The translations under genes were made by a program, and so were the position numbers. A DNA stretch of 36,794 bases from Terriglobia bacterium (lineage in GTDB: Bacteria; Acidobacteriota; Terriglobia; Bryobacterales; Bryobacteraceae): positions 1-36,794 of the forward strand of contig JANXYJ010000142.1 of NCBI GenBank assembly GCA_025350105.1, read 5' to 3'. Position 1 is the stretch's first letter. Each line of letters opens with the position of its first letter. Positions 17,134-26,444 of this stretch are shown here, one piece after another. The notes under the pieces were generated by a model. It made no database searches and was not told the origin of the DNA. It saw only the letters and a list, made by a program, of their open reading frames with translations.

Positions 17134-18633
17134 TCAGTTCTTGGCTTGCGTTTTGGCTTCCGCCATCAGTTTTTTGAGCAGCGCGACGATGTCTTCGTGC
17201 TCCACCCAACCGCCGGGGCCAATGTGCATGCCCTCCGCCATGTTGACAGCCATGCGGCCTTCCTTGTTTTTGATATCCATGCGGGCGCCCTTGGCCACCA
17301 GCAGTTCCACGACATTGTTGGCCCCGCGGAACGCGGCGCCATGCAGGGCGGTAGAGCCCTCGTCGTTTTGCGCGTTCACATCCGCGCCGTGGTCCAGACA
17401 CAACTGAATGGCATCGGGCGCATCGGTCAAAGCGCCATGGCTTTGGCCATCGGACCAACCGACTCCCGCCGCCATCATCAACGGGGTCGTATGATCAGTG
17501 GAAGCGATCGAGGAATCCGCCTTGTGCTCCAGCAATCGCTTCATGACGGTGACGTCGTCCGATTGAGCCGCGCGCCAGAACGGAGTTGCGCCGGTTTGAT
17601 TCGCCCAGCGCCCGTCAAAGGAAGGCTGTCCGCGCAGAGCCAATTTTTTGGTCAACCGCGCGTTGACATCCGCACCGTGATCCAGCAGCAGCTGGATCAG
17701 GTCCAGATCGTCCATCTTGTCACGCCCCGGAGGCGCCGGACGGGTGGACCATTCCAGATTCCGCATGTCGATGGAGGCATAAAGGGGTCCACGGCCTTTG
17801 TCGTCGGCCAGACTGGGATTGGCGCCGTGTTCCAGTAGATACGCGGCTAAATTATTGTGCTCGTTGACGATGGCGACCAGCAGAGCCGTGCTTTTGTCGA
17901 CGGAGACGCTGTTCACATCCGCCCCGCCGGCCAGCAGCGCCTTTACCGATTCGAGATCGTCCTGGCGGGCTGCAAAATGTAGCGCCGACAAACCGCCTGC
18001 AGGCGTGGGCGCGGAAAAGATCAGATCCATCATGCGGGGCGGCGGCAAGGGCAAGGTTTTGGCGTTCGCATCGGCACCGCGGTCCAACAAATATTTGACG
18101 GCTGCGGCATTCTTTTCCGAAGCCGCCCACATCAGGGGCGTTTGCCCGCGAGGGTTGGCGCCGTTTATTTTTGCGCCAGCGTCGATCAGCACTTTCAAGG
18201 CGTCCACTTTACCGGTACGCGCGGCCACCATCAGGACCGTATCGTCCTCTTCGGAAACCGTGGCATTCGCGTCTGCCCCGGCTTTTAGAAGAGCCGCAAT
18301 CGTGACTGCGTTCCCGTTGGTGGCGGCTAAGGCTAAAGGACTGACTCCAAAGCGGTTAGTGGCCGTGGCGTTGGCTCCGGCTTGCAGCAGAAGCTGGACC
18401 GATTCGGTATCATCCCAGCGCACGGCCCAATGCAAGGCTGTCGTGCCGTCAGGCTGCGGTGAATTGACGTCGGCTTTTTTGGCCAGCAGCGCTTTCACTT
18501 GCGCCGCGTTCTGCTTTTCTGCGGCGTCGGCCAGGCGGGTATCGGGCGTGGCGGCGGCAAGCGTCGTCCTTAGTACGACCGTCGTTAGAAGGATCGCGGT
18601 CAAAAGGATTTGTGAAAAACCGGACTTTCGCAT
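17134..18633 (-). CDS. Exported ankyrin-repeat protein
   Basis: The protein has 499 residues. A signal peptide (about 1-26, QILLTAILLTTVVL then LAAAT) sends it to the periplasm or beyond. About ten to eleven ankyrin repeats follow, with recognisable cores such as DGTTALHWAVRWDDTESVQL, SPLALAATNGN, RGQTPLMWAASEKNAAAVKY, SALHFAARQDDLESVKALL and EGSTALHGAAFRGANNVVEL. An insert near the middle (LPLPPPRMMDLIFSAPTPAG) interrupts the array, and another sits at RPAPPGRDKMDD. The frame is open to 18786, but the ATG at 18633 has a strong GGGGGAGAG six bases ahead and starts the signal peptide. It is divergent from the cytochrome gene across 124 bases. A protein-binding role with that system is likely, by position. 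Confidence 0.88.
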   Translation of the reverse strand: MRKSGFSQILLTAILLTTVVLRTTLAAATPDTRLADAAEKQNAAQVKALLAKKADVNSPQPDGTTALHWAVRWDDTESVQLLLQAGANATATNRFGVSPLALAATNGNAVTIAALLKAGADANATVSEEDDTVLMVAARTGKVDALKVLIDAGAKINGANPRGQTPLMWAASEKNAAAVKYLLDRGADANAKTLPLPPPRMMDLIFSAPTPAGGLSALHFAARQDDLESVKALLAGGADVNSVSVDKSTALLVAIVNEHNNLAAYLLEHGANPSLADDKGRGPLYASIDMRNLEWSTRPAPPGRDKMDDLDLIQLLLDHGADVNARLTKKLALRGQPSFDGRWANQTGATPFWRAAQSDDVTVMKRLLEHKADSSIASTDHTTPLMMAAGVGWSDGQSHGALTDAPDAIQLCLDHGADVNAQNDEGSTALHGAAFRGANNVVELLVAKGARMDIKNKEGRMAVNMAEGMHIGPGGWVEHEDIVALLKKLMAEAKTQAKN

Positions 18634-18656
18634 GCGCAACTCTCCCCCGCACCCGT

Positions 18657-18662
18657 ATTGTA
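18657..18662 (-). promoter_or_regulatory. Possible -10 element for the ankyrin gene
   Basis: TACAAT on the minus strand lies about 24 bases before the ankyrin ATG. No convincing -35 hexamer sits at the usual 17-base spacing, so this is a weak call. The 124-base divergent region should contain the promoters for both the ankyrin and the cytochrome genes. Confidence 0.25.
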
Positions 18663-18757
18663 TCGCACCGCATTTCTGTGGATTTGAAGCTGCCTTGGAT
18701 TTGACTGCAATTTGCTCCAGCAAACCTGCCCGCTGGGCTTTAAACTGGAGAGGGTGT

Positions 18758-21169
18758 ATGCACAGAGCCTTCCTGTTTTCCTTCACAATTGCAACCGGGT
18801 GTTTGATCGGCGTCCCGGCGACGGGTCAAACCAAAGCGGTCATCAACCAATATTGCGTCACCTGCCATAACGCCAAGCTGAAAACCGGCGGGTTTGCGTT
18901 AGACAATTTGGACCCGGAGCATATCGACAGCATGTCGGCTCCCCTGTGGGAAAAAGCGGTGAAGAAATTGCGCACCGGAGCGATGCCTCCGGTGGGTGTG
19001 CCGAGGCCAAGCGATGCCGGATACGCGACTTTGATTGCGCAACTGGAAACAACGCTGGACCGCGCGGCGGCGGCCAAGCCCAATCCGGGACGGGCCACTC
19101 TGCACCGTTTGAACCGCACCGAATACGGCAACACCATTCGCGATCTGCTGCACTTGGACGTAGACGCATCCGCGCTGTTGCCCACCGACGACGCCAGCTA
19201 CGGCTTCGACAACATTGCCGACGTGCTGACGGTTTCGCCGGCGCTGCTGGAGCGCTACATGGCGGCGGCGGGGAAAATTTCCCGCGCCGCGGTGGGCAGC
19301 CCCACCATCAGTCCGATTGTGGACACTTACCGCGTGCGGGCCGACGTCACGCAGAACGATCATATTGAAGGCCTGCCGCTGGGGACACGGGGCGGCATTC
19401 GCATCGAACACAATTTCCCGCTGGATGGCGAATACGTCATCAAAGTGAAGATGCTGAAGTCCACCGTGGATTTGCTGTTTGGCGGAACGGCTCCCAATGA
19501 GGTGCTGGAAATTGCGTTGAATGGCCAGCGCCTGAAAACGCTGACCATCAATCCGCGTCCCAAAGAAGTGGCCAAGCCAGCGGCGGCGGCCGGCAGCGCG
19601 GAAGTGATCAAGTTTGATCCAGCGGCCGTGAAGGACTTGGACAAAGCCCAGCCGCCCGATAATTTGGAAGTGCGCGTTCCGGTGAAGGCCGGGCCGCAGG
19701 TGATGACGGTGGCGTTCTTGAAACGGACGGCGGCTCCGGCGGAAGATTTAATGCAGCCGTTTTTGCGCAGCACCATCGACCCTAGCGATCCGCGCGGATT
19801 GCCGCATGTACTCAGCGTAAGCATCGGCGGACCCTTTCATCCGCTTGGATCTGGCGAAACACCCAGCCGCCAGCAGATTTTCGTGTGCAAACCCGCCAAG
19901 CTATCGGAAGAACTGCCGTGCGCGCGCAAGATCCTTTCTGCGTTGGCAAGGCGGGCGTACCGGCGGCCAGTAAACGAAAATGATTTGGAAACGCTGCTCA
20001 GTTTTTATCAGACTGGGCGAAATGGAGAGAAGGGCAACTTCGAAGCGGGCATTGAAATGGCGCTGCGGCGGATGTTGGCGTCGCCGCAATTTGTGTATCG
20101 CTTTGAACGGGACCCGGCTGGTGCACCGCCCCATTCTCTGTATCGCGTGGGTGATTTGGAATTGGCATCCCGCCTCTCATTCTTTTTATGGAGCAGCATT
20201 CCGGATGAGGAACTGTTGACCGTGGCATCGCAAGGCAAATTGAAAGACCCGGGCGTGCTGGAAAAACAAGTGAAGCGCATGCTGGCCGATTCTAAGGCCG
20301 AGGCGCTGGTGAGCAATTTCGCCGATCAATGGCTGTACCTGCGCAACCTGCGCGGGGTGGCGCCGGATCTGGAAACCTATCCTAACTTTGACGACAACCT
20401 GCGCCAGGCTTTCAAACGCGAAACCGAACTTTTGTTCCAATCAATTGTGCGGGAAGATCGCAATGTGTTGGATCTTTTGCGCGCGGACTATACCTATTTG
20501 AACGAGCGTCTGGCGCGGCACTATGGCGTTCCCAACGTATACGGCAGCCATTTCCGCAAGGTGATGATCACCGACGACGCGCGGCGCGGACTGCTGGGGC
20601 AAGGCAGTTTGCTGACGGTGACGAGCGTGGCCACGCGCACCTCTCCGGTGCAGCGCGGCAAATGGATACTCGAAAACATTTTGAGCACGCCGCCCAATCC
20701 GCCGCCAGCGAATGTGCCGCCGCTGAAGGAAAACGGCGTTGGTGGAAAAGGGCAATCGGTGCGCGAGAGGATGGAGGCGCACCGCGCCAACCCGGCTTGC
20801 GCCAGTTGCCACAAAGTTCTGGACCCCTACGGATTTGCGCTGGATCATTTTGACGGCATCGGGGCGTATCGTGAATTGAGCGAAGCCGGCCAGCCCATCG
20901 ATTCCGCCGTGGTGCTGCCCGATGGAGCGAAAGTAGACAGCGTGGCCAGCCTGCGCGCGGATCTGCTCAGCCGCCCCCAGGTGTTCGTCAGCACCATGAC
21001 CGAGAAGATGCTCACCTACGCGCTGGGCCGCGGTTTGGAATCCTACGATATGCCGGCTGTGCGTAAAATTAGCAAAGAGGCTGCGGCGAATGACTACCAG
21101 TTTTCGTCACTGGTGCTGGGCATTGCCAAGAGTTTACCGTTTGAAAATCGCAGGTCGGAACAAGATTGA
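18758..21169 (+). CDS. Exported multi-domain c-type cytochrome (DUF1587/1592/1588/1585 type)
   Basis: The protein has 803 residues with a signal peptide at about 1-23. The N-terminal cytochrome c-like domain has the haem motif CVTCH (33-37) and a likely distal Met in GAMPP (M76). The DUF1587 motif follows (LHRLNRTEYGNTIRDLL, about 115-131), then a beta-rich ligand-binding region, then DUF1595/1592-like sequence (ARRAYRRPVNENDLE; ASRLSFFLWSSIPDEEL). Next comes the DUF1588 motif with a second haem-type site CASCH (681-685) in CHKVLDPYGFALDHFDGIG, and a DUF1585-like end. Such proteins are abundant in Planctomycetes and Acidobacteriota, and their substrate is unknown. The true start is the ATG at 18758 after GGAGAGG; the longer open frame runs antisense to the ankyrin gene. 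The DUF1552 gene follows. Confidence 0.9.
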   Translation: MHRAFLFSFTIATGCLIGVPATGQTKAVINQYCVTCHNAKLKTGGFALDNLDPEHIDSMSAPLWEKAVKKLRTGAMPPVGVPRPSDAGYATLIAQLETTLDRAAAAKPNPGRATLHRLNRTEYGNTIRDLLHLDVDASALLPTDDASYGFDNIADVLTVSPALLERYMAAAGKISRAAVGSPTISPIVDTYRVRADVTQNDHIEGLPLGTRGGIRIEHNFPLDGEYVIKVKMLKSTVDLLFGGTAPNEVLEIALNGQRLKTLTINPRPKEVAKPAAAAGSAEVIKFDPAAVKDLDKAQPPDNLEVRVPVKAGPQVMTVAFLKRTAAPAEDLMQPFLRSTIDPSDPRGLPHVLSVSIGGPFHPLGSGETPSRQQIFVCKPAKLSEELPCARKILSALARRAYRRPVNENDLETLLSFYQTGRNGEKGNFEAGIEMALRRMLASPQFVYRFERDPAGAPPHSLYRVGDLELASRLSFFLWSSIPDEELLTVASQGKLKDPGVLEKQVKRMLADSKAEALVSNFADQWLYLRNLRGVAPDLETYPNFDDNLRQAFKRETELLFQSIVREDRNVLDLLRADYTYLNERLARHYGVPNVYGSHFRKVMITDDARRGLLGQGSLLTVTSVATRTSPVQRGKWILENILSTPPNPPPANVPPLKENGVGGKGQSVRERMEAHRANPACASCHKVLDPYGFALDHFDGIGAYRELSEAGQPIDSAVVLPDGAKVDSVASLRADLLSRPQVFVSTMTEKMLTYALGRGLESYDMPAVRKISKEAAANDYQFSSLVLGIAKSLPFENRRSEQD

Positions 21170-21189
21170 AGTTCGGAGAGCCAATAGCC

Positions 21190-22527
21190 ATGTTTCTCAC
21201 AAAAAGACATTTAGATCGCCGCACGTTTTTGAAGGGCGTGGCCGGTGCCAGCATTGCCCTGCCCTTGCTGGACGCCATGATTCCGGCTTTGACCGCGCAA
21301 TCGAAAACCGCAGCCGTGGGCAAGTTGCGAATGGGTTTCATCTATCTGCCGCACGGCGCGGTGATGGATAAATGGACCCCCGTTGGCGACGGCAAGAACT
21401 TCAAGTTTTCGCCGATTCTCCAGCCGCTGGAACCGTTTCGCGATCGCTTGAACATCATCAGCGGGCTGGCAAATCGCGCAGCGGAATCGCAAGGCGATGG
21501 CGGCGGCGACCACGCGCGCAGCGCGCCTTCCTTCTTAAGCGGCGTGCATCCGAAACGCACCGAGGGCGAGGACCTTCGCGCCGGCATCACCGTCGATCAG
21601 CTTGCCGCCAAGAAGATTTCGCAAGACACCCCGCTTCCTTCGCTGGAGCTGGGCACCGAAGATACCGGCCTGGTGGGCGTGTGCGACGTGGGCTACAGCT
21701 GCGCCTATATGAACTCGATTGCCTGGCGGACGGAGGGGGCTCCGCTGCCCATGGAGATCAATCCGCGGGTGGTGTTTGAACGCCTGTTTGGCGATGGCAG
21801 TAACGCCGCCGAACGCCTGCAGCGCAAGAAGGAAGACCGCAGCATACTTGATTCGGTGACCCGCGAAGCCGCGCGGTTGGACAAAGGACTGGGCCAGCGC
21901 GACCGCAACATCGTCAGCGAATATCTGGACAACGTGCGCGAAATCGAACGCCGCATTGAACGCGCCGAAAAGCAGAGCAGCGAAAATCTGGTGGTGCCCG
22001 ATACGCCCATTGGCGTGCCGGATTCCTTCGACGAACACGCGAAACTGATGTTCGACCTGCAGGCGCTGGCCTATCAATCGGAAATCACGCGTGTGTCCAC
22101 ATTTATGCTGGCGCGGGATTTGAGCCAGCGAACCTTTCCACAGATCGGCGTGCCGGAGCCGCACCACACCGTTTCGCATCACGGCAACAACCCGGTGCAG
22201 ATTGGCAAGCTGCAGAAGATCAACACGTATCATATAACCCTGTTCGCGTATTTTCTGGAGAAGCTGCGCTCCACCCCCGATGGCGATGGCAATCTGCTGG
22301 ATCACACGCTGATCATGTACGGCAGTTCCATGGCAAATCCGAATGAGCATAATCATTCGCCGCTGCCGATGTTACTGGCCGGCGGAGCGAACGGCCGCCT
22401 GCAGGGCGGACGGCATTTGAAAGTTCCGGAACGTACGCCGCTGGCAAATTTGTTGTTGTCTATTGTGGACCGAACCGGCCTGGAGATGAACGCGCTTGGC
22501 GATAGCACGGGGCGGCTGGACTTGTAG
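21190..22527 (+). CDS. TAT-exported DUF1552 protein
   Basis: The protein has 445 residues. The N-terminus holds a twin-arginine signal, HLDRRTFLKGVAGASIALPL, with R10 and R11. The body matches DUF1552: GKLRMGFIYLPHGAVMDKW, GDHARSAPSFLSG, a Cys pair region (VCDVGYSCAYMNSI), PEPHHTVSHHGN and MYGSSMANPNEHNHSPLPML. The fold resembles the alkaline phosphatase/sulfatase-like DUF1501 group, but the enzyme activity is not known. TAT export suggests folding or cofactor loading in the cytoplasm. I chose the ATG at 21190, with GGAGAG nine bases upstream; a TTG overlapping the cytochrome stop at 21166 is the alternative. It is nearly always found with DUF1592-type cytochromes, as here. Confidence 0.9.
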   Translation: MFLTKRHLDRRTFLKGVAGASIALPLLDAMIPALTAQSKTAAVGKLRMGFIYLPHGAVMDKWTPVGDGKNFKFSPILQPLEPFRDRLNIISGLANRAAESQGDGGGDHARSAPSFLSGVHPKRTEGEDLRAGITVDQLAAKKISQDTPLPSLELGTEDTGLVGVCDVGYSCAYMNSIAWRTEGAPLPMEINPRVVFERLFGDGSNAAERLQRKKEDRSILDSVTREAARLDKGLGQRDRNIVSEYLDNVREIERRIERAEKQSSENLVVPDTPIGVPDSFDEHAKLMFDLQALAYQSEITRVSTFMLARDLSQRTFPQIGVPEPHHTVSHHGNNPVQIGKLQKINTYHITLFAYFLEKLRSTPDGDGNLLDHTLIMYGSSMANPNEHNHSPLPMLLAGGANGRLQGGRHLKVPERTPLANLLLSIVDRTGLEMNALGDSTGRLDL

Positions 22528-22541
22528 GCTCCGCCCTATCA

Positions 22542-24197
22542 CTAGGCAGTCTGAATTCCGGCCGCCGCCTGCAATCCGCGTTCGGCAATTTCGCGCTCCC
22601 GGATTTTGAACTTTTGGATCTTCCCGGTGACGGTCATGGGAAACGCGTCCACAAAGCGGAAATATTTAGGGACTTTGTAGTAGGCAATGCGCCCCTGGCA
22701 GAACTCGCGCATTTCTGGTTCGCCCACCACGGCCCCGGGCTTCGGGCGAATCCAAACGGCGACGGCTTCGCCAAATTTTTCGTCCGGCACGCCCACTACC
22801 TGCACGTCGGCAATCGCAGGATGCGTAAAAAGGAACTCTTCCACCTCCTTGGGATAGATATTTTCACCGCCGCGGATGATCATGTCCTTCAGCCTGCCCA
22901 CGATATGGAAATAGCCGTCGGAATCCATGGCGGCTAAATCGCCCGTGTGCAGCCATCCTTCGGAGTCAATGGCCTTGCCGGTAGCCTCAATGTCCTGGTC
23001 GTAGCCCTGCATCACCATGTAGCCGCGTGCGCACAGTTCGCCTTTTTCGCCCACCTCAACAGTGGCGCCATCGTGGCCCACAATTTTCACCTCCGTGGCG
23101 GGGCACGCCGTACCGATCGTCGCCACGCGCTGTTCCAACGGATCGTTCACGCCAGCCAGAGTAATGATGGGCGAAGCCTCCGTTTGTCCATAGCCGATGG
23201 TCATCTGCGGGCAGTGCATCTCGCTGACCACGCGCTTCATCACTTCCACCGGGCAAGGCGATCCGGCCATGATACCCGTGCGCAAGCTGGAAAAATCGAA
23301 GCGCGCGAACTCGGGGTGATTCAGTTGCGCGATGAACATGGTGGGTACACCGTAGACCACGGTGGCGCGCTGTTGTGAAATGGCTTGCATGGTGGCCAGC
23401 GGATCGAACACGGGCGCGGGGAGAATCATGGCCGCGCCGGTGGCCAGCGACGTCATGGTTCCGATGACGCAACCGAAGCAATGATACAGCGGCACCGGCA
23501 CGCAAATCCGGTCATGCTCCGTGCAACGCAAGCCGTGCGCGACCACGCGCCCGTTGTTAATCAGATTGCGGTGGGTAAGCGAAACGCCTTTGGGGGAACC
23601 GGTGGTGCCGGAGGTGTACTGGATGTTGATGACGGCGTGCGGATCGGTTAGCGCTTCCACCGGGTTGTCCCCGCCCGCGCCTGCCATGAAGCTGTCCCAG
23701 GAGTCTTCTCCCAGATAGATAATGTCGCGCAGCGATATCCCGCGGCGTACTGGTTCGATGGCCTGTTCCAGGATGTGGCGATAGTTCGAGCGCTCATCGG
23801 AGGCATGCAGGAACAGCGCCTTCATGCCGGATTTTTGCAGCACGTAGGCCAGTTCGTGTGAACGATAAGCGGGGTTCACATTGATCTGAATCAACCCTGT
23901 GACGGCACAGGCAAGTTGCAAAAATACCCATTCGGCGCAGTTGGTGGCCCACACACCGACGCGGTCACCGGGCACCAGGCCGAGTGCCCGCAAGGCCTGC
24001 CCAGTGCGGCTTACTTCGTGCCGCAATTGGTCCCAAGTAAGGCACAGGTTCTGGTGCGGGACGATAAGCGCATGGCGCTGCGGAAAACGCTGCGCGGTTT
24101 GCATTAGCAGTTGGTGTGTGGTCTGCTCGTAGAGTTCAAAGTCCGGTCCCACGGCGTAGCTCTCGCTGTATTTTAAAGGGGCGTCCGATGCGATCAT
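22542..24197 (-). CDS. Acyl-CoA ligase (AMP-dependent fatty-acid CoA synthetase)
   Basis: The protein has 551 residues of the ANL superfamily. It has the P-loop YTSGTTGSPKG (194-204), GYGQTE (335-340), TGD (418-420), the hinge region GRLKDMIIRGGENIYPKEVE, and the catalytic lysine K526 in TGKIQK. The YGQTE box and the GGENIYPKE form are typical of medium- to long-chain acyl-CoA synthetases. It activates a carboxylic acid with ATP to an acyl-adenylate and then to acyl-CoA; chain length is not evident. The frame is open to a TTG at 24251, but I chose the ATG at 24197 (MIASDAPLKY). It is convergent with the DUF1552 gene, with only 14 bases between the stops and no clear terminator. Confidence 0.93.
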   Translation of the reverse strand: MIASDAPLKYSESYAVGPDFELYEQTTHQLLMQTAQRFPQRHALIVPHQNLCLTWDQLRHEVSRTGQALRALGLVPGDRVGVWATNCAEWVFLQLACAVTGLIQINVNPAYRSHELAYVLQKSGMKALFLHASDERSNYRHILEQAIEPVRRGISLRDIIYLGEDSWDSFMAGAGGDNPVEALTDPHAVINIQYTSGTTGSPKGVSLTHRNLINNGRVVAHGLRCTEHDRICVPVPLYHCFGCVIGTMTSLATGAAMILPAPVFDPLATMQAISQQRATVVYGVPTMFIAQLNHPEFARFDFSSLRTGIMAGSPCPVEVMKRVVSEMHCPQMTIGYGQTEASPIITLAGVNDPLEQRVATIGTACPATEVKIVGHDGATVEVGEKGELCARGYMVMQGYDQDIEATGKAIDSEGWLHTGDLAAMDSDGYFHIVGRLKDMIIRGGENIYPKEVEEFLFTHPAIADVQVVGVPDEKFGEAVAVWIRPKPGAVVGEPEMREFCQGRIAYYKVPKYFRFVDAFPMTVTGKIQKFKIREREIAERGLQAAAGIQTA

Positions 24198-24283
24198 ACG
24201 GGTCGATTCTATCACCGTATGGGGGTGGCTCCGACAGGTTAGTCCAACCAACGGTGTAGTGTGGTAAACGAGCCAATCAACTC

Positions 24284-24739
24284 ATGTCAAGCCTCAACCA
24301 ACCCGAACTTCTACACGTCGCCGACATCACCGCGACGGTGGATACGCCCCGCGAAGTCAGCCCCACGCGGCGCGTGATCACCATCACGGGCGGCCAAGTG
24401 CTGGGTCCGAAGATTCACGGAAAAATTGTCCCTGGCGGTGCGGACTTTCAGTTTATCCGCGCCAACGGCGTAGCGGAGCTGCAAGCGCGCTATGTGATCG
24501 AACTCGACGCCGGCGGGTTGGTTTACGTGGAGAACAACGCCATGCGCCACGGCTCGCCGGAAGCAATGGAGCGGTTGAAGCGCGGCCAACCGGTGGACCC
24601 CAAAGAAATTTACTTTCGCGGCGCGGTGCGTTTTGAAACTGCCTCGGCGGAATATGATTGGCTGAACAAACATTTGTTCATTGCGATGGGCCAGCGCTTT
24701 CCGCAACACGTGGAACTGAAGATTTTTCAACTTCTGTAA
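24284..24739 (+). CDS. DUF3237 (UPF0311) family protein
   Basis: The protein has 151 residues and matches DUF3237: TITGGQVLGPKIHGKIVPGG, ADFQFIRANGVAELQARYVI, the centre YVENNAMRHGSPEAME, YFRGAVRFETASAEYDWLN and a C-terminal HLFIAMGQR. It is predicted to be a cytoplasmic beta-barrel protein with no known activity. It is divergent from the acyl-CoA ligase and may head a run with surE (54 bases later) and the flavoprotein gene. A short TGTAAAA sequence is repeated just after the stop. Confidence 0.85.
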   Translation: MSSLNQPELLHVADITATVDTPREVSPTRRVITITGGQVLGPKIHGKIVPGGADFQFIRANGVAELQARYVIELDAGGLVYVENNAMRHGSPEAMERLKRGQPVDPKEIYFRGAVRFETASAEYDWLNKHLFIAMGQRFPQHVELKIFQLL

Positions 24740-24793
24740 AAAGCGGGTATTGTAAAAGTACCGAAGGCGGGCAACACACCTGCCACTCCCCTG

Positions 24794-25474
24794 ATGCGGA
24801 TTCTGCTAACCAATGATGATGGCTGGGACGCGCCCGGTCTGGCGGTGCTGAAATCGCTGGCGGCAGAGTTGGGCGAAGTGTTCGTCATCGCGCCGCGCGA
24901 TCCTCATTCCTACGCAGGCCATCGGGTGACCACCGACGCGGCGCTGCATTTGGAAGAAACCTCCCCGCGCGAATTTCACCTGAGCGGCACTCCGGCCGAT
25001 TGCGTTCGCGTGGCGCTGACGCACGTGTTTCCGGATGTGGATTGGGTGCTGGCCGGCATTAATCGCGGCGGGAATCTGGGCGTGGATATGTTCACCTCCG
25101 GCACCGTCGCGGCCGCGCGCGAAGCGGCGCTATTGGGCAGACCGGCGCTGGCGATTTCACAATATTTGCGGCAAGATCTGGCGCTCAATTGGGAGCATAC
25201 ACGCGAAATGGCCCGGCCTGTGATCCAACAATTGATGGCAGAGGGATTGGCCGGAAAAAGTCATTGGAACGTAAATCTGCCGCATCTGGAAATGGGCGTA
25301 GTGGCGCCGGTGGTTCGCTGCCAGCCAGACAACTTGCCCCTGGACGTGCGTTTTCAGCGCGATGGCAATGCGCTGCATTACAGCGGCACCTATCGTGCGC
25401 GGCCGTTCACCCCGGACCGCGACATCGACCACTGCTTTCGCGGAGCCATCACCGTCAGCCGCGTGCAGCTGTGA
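24794..25474 (+). CDS. surE: 5'/3'-nucleotidase SurE
   Basis: The protein has 226 residues with the SurE metal site: LLTNDDGWDAPG with D8 and D9, S39 in APRDPHSYAGH, and N90 in AGINRGGNLG. SGTPADCV and the TSGTVAAAREA helix are also present. SurE removes phosphate from 5'- and 3'-nucleoside monophosphates and short polyphosphates in stationary phase or under stress. The protein is a little shorter than the roughly 250 residues usual for E. coli SurE, because the C-terminal part is compact. The APRDPHSYAGH loop is a variant of the common APD..RSG form. The ribosome binding site is weak. Confidence 0.93.
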   Translation: MRILLTNDDGWDAPGLAVLKSLAAELGEVFVIAPRDPHSYAGHRVTTDAALHLEETSPREFHLSGTPADCVRVALTHVFPDVDWVLAGINRGGNLGVDMFTSGTVAAAREAALLGRPALAISQYLRQDLALNWEHTREMARPVIQQLMAEGLAGKSHWNVNLPHLEMGVVAPVVRCQPDNLPLDVRFQRDGNALHYSGTYRARPFTPDRDIDHCFRGAITVSRVQL

Positions 25475-25484
25475 AACTGAACAC

Positions 25485-26432
25485 ATGAAGCTGAATGTTT
25501 TGGACCAATCGCCGATTCCGGAAGGCCAGTCGATCGGCGATGCGCTGCGCAATTCCATCGATCTGGCGAAGACGGCCGACCGCTGTGGCTATCATCGCTA
25601 TTGGCTGGCGGAACATCATGGCGCCCCCGGCTTGGCGTGCAACAGTCCGGAGGTGATGGTGGGGCCGGTGGCGGCGGCCACGGCGCGGATTCGCGTGGGC
25701 ACGGGCGGCATCATGCTGCCGCATTACAGTCCGCTAAAAGTGGCCGAAACATTTTTGATGTTGTCTGGTTTATATCCGGACCGCATCGATTTGGGCTTGG
25801 GCCGCGCTCCGGGTACCAGCGGACGCACTGCGCATCTTCTGCAGCGCGATCGCCGTCAACCGCCGCCCGACGATTTTCCGCAGCAGTTGACGGAATTGCT
25901 GGGCTACATCGATAAATCGGCGTGCCCGCCGGCGCCGGCGCTGTTGGGGTCATCACCGCAGAGTGCGGTGTGGGCGGCGGAACTGGGCCTGCCGTATGTG
26001 TTTGCGGACTTCATCAACCCCAGCGGCGAACCGTTCGCGGCGTTCTATCGCGATCAATTCGTCCCCACCGCGAAGATGCCGGCACCCCACACTTCGGTGT
26101 GCGTGTGGGCGGTGTGCGCGGAAACCGACGAAGCTGCGCTACGTTTGTCACTAAGCGCCCGCATGATGATGTTGAACCTGTTTCGCGGCAAGCTGATTCC
26201 CGTTCCGTCGATTGAAACCGCCGAAACGTTTTTGGCGGCCGAGGGCGGTCCGCTGGAAACGCTCCCGGCCGGGCGAAGGGTGATCACGGGCTCGCCCGCC
26301 AAAGTGCGCGCCGCGATTGAAACCGTCGCGGAGGACTACGGCGCGCAGGAAGTCTTTGTGGTGAACATTATTTACGAACACGCCGCGCGCGTGCGTTCCT
26401 ATGAATTGCTGGCGGAGGCGTTCGGGTTATAA
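25485..26432 (+). CDS. Luciferase-like (LLM class) flavin-dependent oxidoreductase
   Basis: The protein has 315 residues with the bacterial-luciferase barrel: LNVLDQSPIPEG at the start, RYWLAEHHGAPGLACNSPEV, RIRVGTGGIMLPHYSPLKVA, and DLGLGRAPG. This is the pattern of the short LLM/MsnO8-like group seen near many housekeeping genes. It likely uses FMN or reduced F420; which one cannot be read. The ATG at 25485 comes ten bases after the surE stop, so the two should be co-transcribed; the frame is open upstream only as a shadow of surE. Substrate unknown. Confidence 0.88.
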   Translation: MKLNVLDQSPIPEGQSIGDALRNSIDLAKTADRCGYHRYWLAEHHGAPGLACNSPEVMVGPVAAATARIRVGTGGIMLPHYSPLKVAETFLMLSGLYPDRIDLGLGRAPGTSGRTAHLLQRDRRQPPPDDFPQQLTELLGYIDKSACPPAPALLGSSPQSAVWAAELGLPYVFADFINPSGEPFAAFYRDQFVPTAKMPAPHTSVCVWAVCAETDEAALRLSLSARMMMLNLFRGKLIPVPSIETAETFLAAEGGPLETLPAGRRVITGSPAKVRAAIETVAEDYGAQEVFVVNIIYEHAARVRSYELLAEAFGL

Positions 26433-26444
26433 CTCTTGCTGCGG

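Noticed and set aside
17798-18757. Long plus-strand open frame joined to the front of the cytochrome gene
   Set aside because: It lies antisense to the ankyrin gene, has no family likeness, and the cytochrome has its own signal peptide and ribosome binding site at 18758.
21166-21189. TTG start of DUF1552 overlapping the cytochrome stop
   Set aside because: The ATG at 21190 has a well-placed GGAGAG and begins the TAT signal.
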